Assembly: GCA_964466745.1 (NCBI GenBank)
Contig: CAYXOX010000019.1
Span: forward strand, 1 to 30,336
Length of the DNA: 30,336 nucleotides
DNA from: CAYXOX01 sp964466745
GTDB taxonomy: Bacteria; Pseudomonadota; Alphaproteobacteria; Rhodobacterales; Rhodobacteraceae
Direction of reading: 5' to 3'
Under the pieces are notes generated by a model. The model saw only the letters and a program-made list of their open reading frames with translations, made no database searches and was not told where the DNA came from. The position numbers and the translations under genes were made by a program. Below, piece by piece: positions 23,920 to 30,336 of this stretch; position 1 is the stretch's first letter, and every line of letters begins with the position of its first letter.

Positions 23920-23943
23920 GGGCGGGCGCCAGGGCGCCCGCTC
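23920..23943 (-). terminator. Hairpin at the end of the glycosyltransferase gene
   Basis: GCGGGCGCC (23922-23930) pairs with GGCGCCCGC (23933-23941), extended by one G:U and one G:C pair, and overlaps the stop codon at 23942-23944. No T-run follows on the minus strand; a factor-dependent or weak terminator separating this gene from the XylX-like gene is plausible. The rest of the 81-bp gap must hold any promoter for the xylX-type unit; none is obvious. Confidence 0.4.
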
Positions 23944-26398
23944 AGGCCGGAACGTCGATATCTGCGGGGGCCTCGCCCTTGCGCCAGCGTTCCCAGGCGG
24001 CATCGTAGCCCGCTTCAAGGTAGCGCACGAAGCGCGGAACATCGAAGAGCGGTGCCGTCCCTGTGGCGGCTTCCATGCGGGCGCGAAGATCCGCAAGCCT
24101 CTCGCGATCGCGGGCGAGCGCGAGCGCGGTGGCCTCGTATTGCTCGGTGGTGTCGGTCACCAGATCTGGAAAGCCCAGTGCGATGTTCTGGCTCGCCGAA
24201 ACCCGGCTGGAGAAGCTGCGCCCGCGGCGCGTGAGAACCGGAAGGCCCGCGAAGAGCGCATCGCTCCCCGTCGTGTGGGCGCCGTAGTTGAACGTGTCGA
24301 GGAAAAGGTCGGCGCAGCGCTGCCGCGCCAGGTGGATGGGGAGCTGAGCCCGTTCGGCGAAGACGAGACGGGCTGGATCCACGCCGGCGGCCCGCGCGTG
24401 GGATCGCAGACGCTCGCGCACCGTTTCGTCGGGCTCGATCAGCCAGAGCACGCTTCCTTCGATGGCGGTCAGCAGCCGCATCCAGACCGCGAAAGCCTCG
24501 CGCGTGATCTTGTAGGTGCGGTTGAACGCGCAGAACACGAATGCATCTTCCGGCAATCCCACCTCGGCGCGGGTCGTGGCGGGCATCTTCGTGCGGGTTT
24601 CACGGGCACAGTAGTGGAAGGGAAGCGCGATCACGCTCTCGGCGTAGTTCTGGCGTTCGGCTTGCGGGATGATCTCCGGGGTGGCCACGATGTAGTCGTG
24701 CCAGAGCCCGCCGCAGGTGCCCGGGTAGCCAAGGAAATTGATCTGCACTGCCGACGGGCGTCGCGCGAAGATCCCCAGGCGCATGTACTGGGTGAAGCCC
24801 AGCAGGTCCACCGCGAGGTCGATTCCGGTCTCCCGCGCCAGCTGCGCGATCTCTTCGGGCGTCCGGTCGCGCACGAAATGGGCCTTGTGAAAGGTGCGCT
24901 CGAGATGATCGGTGATCTCCTGACGCGTATCGGGGCCGAAACTGAAGGCATGGATCTCGAAACGTTCGGGGTCGTGGTGCTCGAAGGCTTCCCGCATCAG
25001 CGTCATCATCGCATGGGCCCGGAAATCGGCGCTGAAGTAGCCGATCTTGAGGCGCTCGGGGCGCGAAGCCGGGCGGGCCGGTGCCGGCATCGGAGTGTGC
25101 ACCGCGTAGCTCTGCGAGGCCGTCCTCGCGAGGTCGCGAAACAGCGGCGGGTCGTCGATCGCCGCCATCAGATTGAGTGAGGGGAATGTGTCCGCCGAGA
25201 ACCCCAGCTCGATCAGCTTCCGGAGCGAGCGCTCGGCTTCGTCCCAGTCGGCGGCCTCCTGGGAGTATCCGAACAGCGACGAGAGCGCCGAAGTCGCCTT
25301 CGGTTCGATTTCCAGTGTGCGCCGGAAAGCGTCGCGTGCCTCCTCGTTGCGATCGAGCAGCCTGAGGGCTTCGCCGCGTGCGGAGTGGGCCGCCGCGCAT
25401 TCCGGATCCGTCGCAATGGCGTTATCGGCCATGGCCAGCGCATCCTCGTGCCTGTCCTGCCGGCGCAGTAGGAAGGACATGCCCGCAAGGGCCGGCGCAT
25501 CGTTCGGGTTTTCCGCCAGAAGCGCGTTGTAGATTGCGGTGGCTTCCTCGGTGCGGCCAAGCAGGGCGAGGCAGTTGGCCAAACCGTGGCGGGGCGCGCG
25601 CGCGGCCGGGTCGATGTCGCGCGCGCGCTCGAAGGCTTGGAGCGCACCCTCCGTGTCGCGGCTGGCACGCAGCGCAACGCCCAGGTTGTGCCACGGCGTC
25701 TGGTTACCCGGCAGGCGCGCCGTAGCCTTCTCGAGCGCTTCCACAGCCTCGGCGTTGCGGCCCGCTTCGGCGAATTGCCGGCCGAGCTCGGCAGAGAGTT
25801 CGCCAAGGTGCGGATAGGCGTCGGCAGCCGGACGCAGCACCTCAATCGCCGCCTCGGGGCTTGTGCGACTTGCAAGCACGCGGGCCAGGCCGAGCGCGGC
25901 GGGCGGGTTATTGGGCGCGAGCGAGAGAGCCTTTCGGAAACGCAAGGCTGCCTCGTCAAGCCGACCGAGGCCACGCAGGGCCTCGCCGAGAGCGGCGTGG
26001 ATCGAGGGGTTTGCCGGCGCCAGAGGCTCGGCCGCGGCCAGCACCCGCACCGCCTCGTCAACCATCCCGCGCGCGAGCAGGGCCGTTCCAAGATTCGAAA
26101 GCGCGCCCACGTGGCGCGGCGCGATCTCCACGGCGCGGCGGAAAGCCGCGAGCCCGGCTTCCGGCATGCGGGCGCCCATGTAGGCTGCACCGCTGAGGTT
26201 GTAGAGATCCACGGCGTTGGGGTATTCGCGCGCGAGCGCGGCTGCGCCGCGTAGCACCTTCTGCGTCTCGCCGGCGTTGAGAGCCGCGACCAGCGCATCG
26301 ATTTCGGCTTGTGGCGGTGCCTTGCCGCCAAGCTCGGGGTCGGGCTGCTCTTCAGCGGGGGCGGCGCTGTCGCTGGGCTTTTGCGGCGTATCTGTCAT
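23942..26398 (-). CDS. TPR-containing O-GlcNAc-transferase-like glycosyltransferase (GT41/SPINDLY type)
   Basis: 818-aa cytoplasmic protein. Residues about 30-400 are a run of roughly ten 34-residue TPRs (repeated A-x-x-LG-x-A-L and FRRAVEIAP-like units). The C-terminal half is a GT41 catalytic region: RLKIGYFSADFRAHAMMTLM (near 455, with the histidine matching the conserved OGT histidine), LGYPGTCGGLWHDYI, and FNYGAHTTGSDALFAGLP followed by SSRVSASQ (near 703-735), the nucleotide-sugar site of OGT. It probably transfers a sugar to protein Ser/Thr; in bacteria such enzymes often modify flagellin or surface proteins, but no such target gene is here. ATG 26398 has a good ribosome site (AGAGG); the upstream open frame belongs to the lacI gap. 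Confidence 0.9.
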   Translation of the reverse strand: MTDTPQKPSDSAAPAEEQPDPELGGKAPPQAEIDALVAALNAGETQKVLRGAAALAREYPNAVDLYNLSGAAYMGARMPEAGLAAFRRAVEIAPRHVGALSNLGTALLARGMVDEAVRVLAAAEPLAPANPSIHAALGEALRGLGRLDEAALRFRKALSLAPNNPPAALGLARVLASRTSPEAAIEVLRPAADAYPHLGELSAELGRQFAEAGRNAEAVEALEKATARLPGNQTPWHNLGVALRASRDTEGALQAFERARDIDPAARAPRHGLANCLALLGRTEEATAIYNALLAENPNDAPALAGMSFLLRRQDRHEDALAMADNAIATDPECAAAHSARGEALRLLDRNEEARDAFRRTLEIEPKATSALSSLFGYSQEAADWDEAERSLRKLIELGFSADTFPSLNLMAAIDDPPLFRDLARTASQSYAVHTPMPAPARPASRPERLKIGYFSADFRAHAMMTLMREAFEHHDPERFEIHAFSFGPDTRQEITDHLERTFHKAHFVRDRTPEEIAQLARETGIDLAVDLLGFTQYMRLGIFARRPSAVQINFLGYPGTCGGLWHDYIVATPEIIPQAERQNYAESVIALPFHYCARETRTKMPATTRAEVGLPEDAFVFCAFNRTYKITREAFAVWMRLLTAIEGSVLWLIEPDETVRERLRSHARAAGVDPARLVFAERAQLPIHLARQRCADLFLDTFNYGAHTTGSDALFAGLPVLTRRGRSFSSRVSASQNIALGFPDLVTDTTEQYEATALALARDRERLADLRARMEAATGTAPLFDVPRFVRYLEAGYDAAWERWRKGEAPADIDVPA

Positions 26399-26454
26399 CG
26401 GGCCTCTTCCGGCAAGGATGTGCTTTTCGCTGGCGCTCCGGGCGCCGCGTGGGG

Positions 26455-27480
26455 TCAGCGGCGTTTCAGGGTGTCGCCGTAGCTGATGGTGGGGCTCAGT
26501 TCCACCACCTGCCCGCCTTCCATGCCCGGATCGGCACAGCGCGCGGCGATGATCTCGGCGGCCTTGCGCCCGATCTCGAGCCGGCACGCATCCATCGTGG
26601 CCAGCTTTCGCGGAAGCCCGTCCAGCAGCTCCACCCCGTTGAAGCCCGCGAGCCCTATGGTGCCGGGGATGTCGGCGCCCTGTTCCAGCAGGTAGAGCAG
26701 GCCACCCGCACCGATCATGTCGTTGGAGTAGTAGAGGAAATCGAGGTCGGGCGTTCGAGCCAGCAGTTTCTGTGTCAGCTCGCGGCCCTTGGCCAGCGCG
26801 GAGCCGCCCTCGTAGAACTCCTGGTCGGCGATCTCGATCCCGTTGCGCGCCAGCACGCCCGTCATGCCCTCGAAGCGCTTTCTCGCCCGGTGATCGAGCG
26901 GCATCTTCGTGCCCATGAAACCGATCCGTCGGTACCCCGCCTTGCAGATCGCCTCGCCCATCACGCGGCCGGCGCGCCGGTGCGAGATGCCCACCATCGC
27001 GTCGATGGGCGTTCCGTCCACGTCCATGATCTCGACGATGGGGATGTCGGCGTTGGCGAGCATCGCACGGGAGGCCTCCGAATGCTCGAGCCCGGCAATG
27101 ATGACGCCCGAAGGCCGCCAGGAAAGCATCTCGTAGAGCACGTCTTCCTCGCGGTCGGGCAGATAATTGGTGACGCCGACCACCGGTTGCAGCGGCGTGT
27201 CGCGCAGCGTTTCGGAGATGCCTGTCATGACCTCGGGAAAGACCATGTTCGAAAGCGAGGGGATGACAACCGCCACCAGGTTCACGCGCTGGGAGGCGAG
27301 TGCGCCAGCGATCTTGTTGGGCACGTAGCCGAGGCGCTTCGCGGCCGCCTGAACCTTTTCGCGGGTTGCTTCGCTCACGTCGCCGCGGTTGCGCAGGACA
27401 CGGCTCACGGTCATCTCCGACACGCCGGATGCTTCGGACACGTCGCGCAGGGTCAACGGGCGTTTGGGCGGCTTGGTCAC
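26455..27480 (-). CDS. LacI-family transcriptional regulator (gluconate-repressor type)
   Basis: 341-aa regulator: HTH TLRDVSEASGVSEMTVSRVL, hinge YVPNKIAGALASQR, effector domain with VAVVIPSLSNMVFPEV and a C-terminal ELSPTISYGDTLKRR. The overall sequence resembles GntR-type gluconate repressors of the LacI family. Start is GTG 27480, with GAGGAG 8 nt upstream and the normal short basic tail before the HTH; ATG 27552 would overlap the upstream palindrome and lacks a ribosome site. The next gene, the glycosyltransferase, follows after 56 bp on the same strand and may be co-transcribed. The regulated genes are probably elsewhere, or the nearby sugar-acid genes. Confidence 0.9.
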   Translation of the reverse strand: MTKPPKRPLTLRDVSEASGVSEMTVSRVLRNRGDVSEATREKVQAAAKRLGYVPNKIAGALASQRVNLVAVVIPSLSNMVFPEVMTGISETLRDTPLQPVVGVTNYLPDREEDVLYEMLSWRPSGVIIAGLEHSEASRAMLANADIPIVEIMDVDGTPIDAMVGISHRRAGRVMGEAICKAGYRRIGFMGTKMPLDHRARKRFEGMTGVLARNGIEIADQEFYEGGSALAKGRELTQKLLARTPDLDFLYYSNDMIGAGGLLYLLEQGADIPGTIGLAGFNGVELLDGLPRKLATMDACRLEIGRKAAEIIAARCADPGMEGGQVVELSPTISYGDTLKRR

Positions 27481-27546
27481 GCGGGGCGCTCCTCGGCTTT
27501 TGCTCGTCCAGTTATCGCGCCTTGCGTGGCCGGATGCCAACCCCGC

Positions 27547-27558
27547 GAACACGCGTTC
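27547..27558. promoter_or_regulatory. Candidate autoregulatory LacI operator
   Basis: GAACAC-GCGTTC, 5 of 6 positions symmetric about a central CG, 67 bp upstream of the GTG start of the gluconate-repressor-type lacI gene. Position and central CG fit a LacI-family site; no second copy was found in the window. Confidence 0.3.
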
Positions 27559-27607
27559 ACCGACGAGGGTTGCAGCGTGCGGCGTGGCGGGCCAAAACCG
27601 ATGCGCA

Positions 27608-27684
27608 GGCCCCGTAGCTCAGCAGGATAGAGCGACCGCCTCCTAAGCGGTAGGTCACAGGTTCGAATCCTGTCGGGGCCGCCA
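27608..27684 (+). tRNA. tRNA-Arg (anticodon CCT)
   Basis: Complete 77-nt cloverleaf: acceptor GGCCCCG (27608-27614) with CGGGGCC (27674-27680), D-stem GCTC/GAGC, anticodon stem ACCGC/GCGGT with loop CTCCTAA (anticodon CCT at 27642-27644), T-stem ACAGG/CCTGT with loop TTCGAAT, discriminator G and encoded CCA (27682-27684). It reads AGG codons. No duplicated 3' end or integrase gene was seen nearby, so there is no sign of an integrated element. Confidence 0.97.
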
Positions 27685-27887
27685 CCGCTCGGCGCGCTTC
27701 TATTGCGCTGCCGCCCCGGCGAGCCAGCCTGGCCGGTTTCTGCCCCCGGGTGATTGCCGTCCGGAGGCAGATCTCAACCGTCAGCCTCCGCCATGGTCGG
27801 CCGAATCCGCCGAGGTTCCGGGGGTGTCAGTCCCCCATTCCCGCCCGGCGCGCCGCGCGCAGCCCCGCCCCCCGCAGACTGCTGCCT

Positions 27888-28430
27888 TCACGGCACGATC
27901 AGCCGGGTCCGGTGCTCGATGCGCGGCAGGATCCAGTCGAGTGCCGCCGGGGAAAGGCCGATGCAGCCCTCGGTGGGGTGCCCGGGCTTCCGCCAGCGGT
28001 GCAGGAAGATCGCCGAACCCGCGCCGCGACGGGGGTAGGGCCAGTTCCAGTCGGTAAGCAGAACGCGGTCGTAGAGCATGTCCGCCCGCCGCAGGCGCTC
28101 GGCGGAAAAGCCGTGAGGCAGGCGCACCATCAGGTTGTAGTCGGGGTCTCGTGGATCGTCCGACCAGCCGTCGAAGGGCCGGATCGGCAGCGCCCAGTCG
28201 GCCGGCCGGGCCAGGCGGTCCGTCCGGTAGAGCATGCCCACGAAGCGGTGGGTGCCGCGCGGCGTGGCGCCATCGCCCTCGCGCTTGACCGCGCGCGTTC
28301 CACCACGGCCCACCGTGCAGGGAAAGATGCGCCCGCGGAAGCGGAGCCCCCGAGGCGTGATCACCATGTCCGTCGCCCGGGGCATCGCCGGTGCCGCGCG
28401 GCGGGCCGGGCGGGGTGCAGCGCGGCTCAT
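27888..28430 (-). CDS. L,D-transpeptidase-fold (YkuD) family protein
   Basis: 180 aa with the YkuD catalytic signature: DGATPRGTH (53-61), His144 in IFLHRW and the nucleophile Cys156 in HPTEGCIGLS. The family forms 3-3 peptidoglycan cross-links or attaches proteins to the wall; short versions like this are often of unknown role. Strikingly, there is no recognisable signal peptide; the N-terminus is Arg/Ala/Pro-rich (MSRAAPRPARRAAPAMPRA). ATG 28430 has GGGAGG 8 nt upstream; internal ATGs at residues 16 and 22 are alternatives that would also lack a signal. It lies 58 bp downstream of ribA on the same strand. Confidence 0.86.
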   Translation of the reverse strand: MSRAAPRPARRAAPAMPRATDMVITPRGLRFRGRIFPCTVGRGGTRAVKREGDGATPRGTHRFVGMLYRTDRLARPADWALPIRPFDGWSDDPRDPDYNLMVRLPHGFSAERLRRADMLYDRVLLTDWNWPYPRRGAGSAIFLHRWRKPGHPTEGCIGLSPAALDWILPRIEHRTRLIVP

Positions 28431-28488
28431 GGATGTGCCCTCCCGGCCGCCTTTCGCGGCGCGCCCTGCGTGCCGTCCGGTGCGGCCC

Positions 28489-29586
28489 TCACAGCAGGTG
28501 CCCCGATTTCGCGGCCTTGGTGGCGAGGTAGTGGTGGTTGAAGCGGTTCGCTCCGGCCCTCAGCGGAACCCGCTCGGTCACGACGATCCCGGCTTCCTGC
28601 ATGCGCGCGAGTTTCGCCGGGTTGTTGGTGAGCAACCTGACCCGGGAGATCCCGAGTTCGGCGAGCATCTGCGAGCCGATGCGAAAATCGCGCTCGTCGT
28701 CGTCGAAGCCCAGCCGGTGATTGGCTTCCACGGTGTCGAAGCCCTCGTCCTGCAGCGCATAGGCGCGCATCTTGTTGGCGAGGCCGATTCCCCTGCCTTC
28801 CTGGTTGAGGTAGAGCAGGACGCCCGCTCCTTCGCCGGCCATCTGTGCAAGAGCCCCGTGCAGTTGCGGGCCGCAATCGCATTTGAGCGAGCCCAGCACG
28901 TCGCCGGTGAAGCAGGCGGAGTGAAGCCGGGTGAGCACCGGCTCGGCCCGGTCCGGCCGACCGATCTCGAGCGCGTAGTGTTCCTCCGAGCCGTCGCGCA
29001 GGCGGAAGACGTGAAGCCGTGCTTCGCCCGCGGCATCGAGCGGCAGCCGTGCCGAGGCCACGCGCTCCGGTGCGGGCGGAACCTCGGGCGGAGCGATCTC
29101 GGAGACGGCGAGCCGCGTGAGGCCTCCGTCGGCGAGCCGGGCGGCCTCGGCCTCGGCCAAGGGCACCGTCAGCGCTGCGGGCAGCAGGCGGGCCGACTTC
29201 GCCAGCGCCAGCGCCGCCCGCGCGGGGCCGGCATCGCCATCCCGCAGGGTCGGGAAGGGCCCCTTCAGCGGCACCGAGAGATCGCGCGAGGGATCGGCGA
29301 GCGCCCGCAGCCATCCCGCGCTCGCCTCCGCCGGCACCGCGATGCGCGCCAGATCTCCGTCGTAGGCGGGGACCTTGAGGGTCTGCGCCCTGCGCGCGGC
29401 AAGGGCCAGCACCAACCCCGTGCCGGCGGCGCGAAGTTCCTCGAGCCGCGCCGGCACGAGCACCTCGACGGCAGCCACGAGCACGGCGCCCCCCCCCTCT
29501 TCGGACGCGAGCAGAACCGGCAGCCCCATGCGAAGGTCGCCCCGGGCACGGGCGAGCCGTTCGGCAGGTGTGGGAGCGAGAGACAT
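28489..29586 (-). CDS. ribA: GTP cyclohydrolase II with degenerate DHBP-synthase-like N-terminal domain
   Basis: 365-aa riboflavin-pathway enzyme that opens GTP to 2,5-diamino-6-ribosylamino-pyrimidinone phosphate. The C-terminal half is a complete RibA: zinc Cys225, Cys236 and Cys238 (SACFTGDVLGSLKCDCG), LNQEGRGIGL (260-269), DTVEANHRLGF, and LLTNNPAKL. The N-terminal 170 residues look like a relic of RibB (ARGDLRMGLPVLLASEEGGG) but lack the DDEDRENEGD catalytic segment, so it should not make DHBP; a separate ribB must exist. Start ATG 29586 has GGAGG 10 nt upstream. It diverges from the response-regulator gene; the 161-bp gap shows no clear FMN riboswitch. Confidence 0.92.
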   Translation of the reverse strand: MSLAPTPAERLARARGDLRMGLPVLLASEEGGGAVLVAAVEVLVPARLEELRAAGTGLVLALAARRAQTLKVPAYDGDLARIAVPAEASAGWLRALADPSRDLSVPLKGPFPTLRDGDAGPARAALALAKSARLLPAALTVPLAEAEAARLADGGLTRLAVSEIAPPEVPPAPERVASARLPLDAAGEARLHVFRLRDGSEEHYALEIGRPDRAEPVLTRLHSACFTGDVLGSLKCDCGPQLHGALAQMAGEGAGVLLYLNQEGRGIGLANKMRAYALQDEGFDTVEANHRLGFDDDERDFRIGSQMLAELGISRVRLLTNNPAKLARMQEAGIVVTERVPLRAGANRFNHHYLATKAAKSGHLL

Positions 29587-29747
29587 GGGCGGGCGTCCTC
29601 CGGGCGATTGGTGCCGAATAGCGTGCCGGGCCCGCGAAGTGAAACATATCCCGCGCCTGCGACACGAGCGCGTGAGGCCCTTGCAGCAAACATTGCCGTG
29701 CGGGCCGGGTGAAGACATCTCACGCGCAGCAACGCGGGAGACAGCAT

Positions 29748-30336
29748 ATGGCACAGCTCAAGAAGATCCTTCTCGTGGACGACGACGACGATCTGCGCGA
29801 CGCCCTTTCCGAACAGCTCGTGATGACCGAGGACTTCGACGTGTTCGAGGCGGAGAGCGGCGCCGGTGCGATGGAGCGCATCAAGGAACAGCTCTACGAT
29901 CTGGTCATCCTAGACGTTGGCTTGCCCGACACCGACGGGCGGGAGCTGTGCCGGCGGATGCGCAAGCAGGGGGTGAAATGCCCCATCCTGATGCTCACCG
30001 GCCACGACAGCGATTCCGACACGATCCTCGGGCTCGACGCCGGCGCCAACGATTACGTCACCAAGCCGTTCAAGTTCCCGGTGCTGCTCGCCCGCATCCG
30101 GGCCCAGCTTCGCCAGCACGAGCAGAGCGAAGACGCGGTGTTCCAGCTCGGCCCCTACACCTTCAAGCCCGCGATGAAGATGCTGCTCACCGAGGACGAG
30201 CGGAAGATCCGCCTGACCGAGAAGGAAACCAACATCCTGAAGTACCTCTACCGCGCCTCGGAAGGCGTCGTCGCCCGCGACATCCTTCTGCACGAGGTCT
30301 GGGGCTACAACGCGGGCGTGACGACACACACGCTCG
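29748..30336 (+). CDS. OmpR/PhoB-type response regulator (cut by window end)
   Basis: Two-component regulator; 196 residues visible, the last part is missing. Receiver domain 1-120: acidic Asp11-Asp12, phosphoacceptor Asp56 (VILDVGLPD), Thr84 (LMLTGHD), Lys106 (VTKPF). Winged-helix domain begins about residue 130 (FQLGPYTFKP, RLTEKETNILKYLY, HEVWGYN), the DNA-recognition part of OmpR-type proteins. ATG 29748 has GGGAG upstream. The very acidic start (LVDDDDDLRDAL) is like well-conserved alphaproteobacterial regulators such as CenR, but the partner kinase is not in view and I do not assign a name. Confidence 0.94.
   Translation, partial: MAQLKKILLVDDDDDLRDALSEQLVMTEDFDVFEAESGAGAMERIKEQLYDLVILDVGLPDTDGRELCRRMRKQGVKCPILMLTGHDSDSDTILGLDAGANDYVTKPFKFPVLLARIRAQLRQHEQSEDAVFQLGPYTFKPAMKMLLTEDERKIRLTEKETNILKYLYRASEGVVARDILLHEVWGYNAGVTTHTL

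Noticed and set aside
27820..27836. GGGGG-CCCCC hairpin downstream of the transpeptidase gene
   Set aside because: Five-base-pair stem with no T-run on either strand; too weak for a terminator call.
27608..27900. tRNA-Arg as an integration site of a mobile element
   Set aside because: No integrase, no direct repeat of the tRNA 3' end, and downstream genes look like core functions.
29587..29747. Possible FMN riboswitch upstream of ribA
   Set aside because: The 161-bp gap does not show the conserved RFN elements, and the start has an ordinary ribosome site.

Overview
The window is high-GC DNA with a strong preference for G or C at third codon positions, tightly packed genes and many 4-bp ATGA start/stop overlaps. 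The protein content (TctABC transporter, ribose-type ABC importer, XylX-like dehydratase, a GT41/SPINDLY glycosyltransferase with TPRs, RibA with a degenerate N-terminal half) suggests an alphaproteobacterium, most likely Rhodobacteraceae (Roseobacter group). This is inferred from gene content and style only; no marker gene is complete enough to prove it.

Region 1 (1-8952, nearly all minus strand) is a sulfate-ester catabolic cluster. In transcription order it reads: substrate-binding protein, TctA and TctB permease subunits, a LacI-type regulator, two tandem paralogous Cys-type sulfatases, and the formylglycine-generating enzyme (FGE) that activates them. The sulfatases and FGE lack signal peptides, so the model is uptake of an intact organosulfate and desulfation in the cytoplasm. 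A conserved 16-bp pseudo-palindrome with a central CG occurs before the binding-protein gene and again before the first sulfatase; it is the best candidate operator for the LacI protein. A DoeB/aspartoacylase-like deacylase gene diverges from the transporter (8953-9960). The left edge holds a possible 52-aa ORF, inverted repeats and a plus-oriented terminator with no recognised gene in front of it.

Region 2 (9982-23851) is a sugar and sugar-acid catabolic island. Ten minus-strand genes run from 20170 down to 9982: GntR/FCD regulator, mandelate-racemase-type acid-sugar dehydratase, sugar-binding protein, permease and ATPase of an ABC importer, SDR dehydrogenase, aldose 1-epimerase, mannonate dehydratase UxuA, an APH-fold small-molecule kinase, and a divergent enolase paralogue. 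A gluconolactonase gene diverges from gntR, with a perfect 13-bp palindrome between them. A second minus-strand unit encodes a XylX-like 2-keto-3-deoxy-aldonate dehydratase and an alpha-ketoglutarate-semialdehyde dehydrogenase. Together the SDR, lactonase, dehydratase, XylX-like and semialdehyde dehydrogenase steps form a plausible non-phosphorylating (Weimberg-type) route to 2-oxoglutarate. UxuA points to a hexonate entry. The enolase paralogue keeps the Mg ligands but has changed residues equivalent to yeast His373, Glu168, Ser36 and Thr40. With the co-translated kinase of unknown substrate it is the best candidate in the window for undescribed chemistry.

Region 3 (23942-30336) is more housekeeping-like: a TPR-GT41 glycosyltransferase, a second LacI-type regulator, tRNA-Arg(CCT), an L,D-transpeptidase-fold protein, GTP cyclohydrolase II (RibA), and an OmpR-type response regulator cut off by the right edge. 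No CRISPR array, insertion sequence or rRNA was seen.
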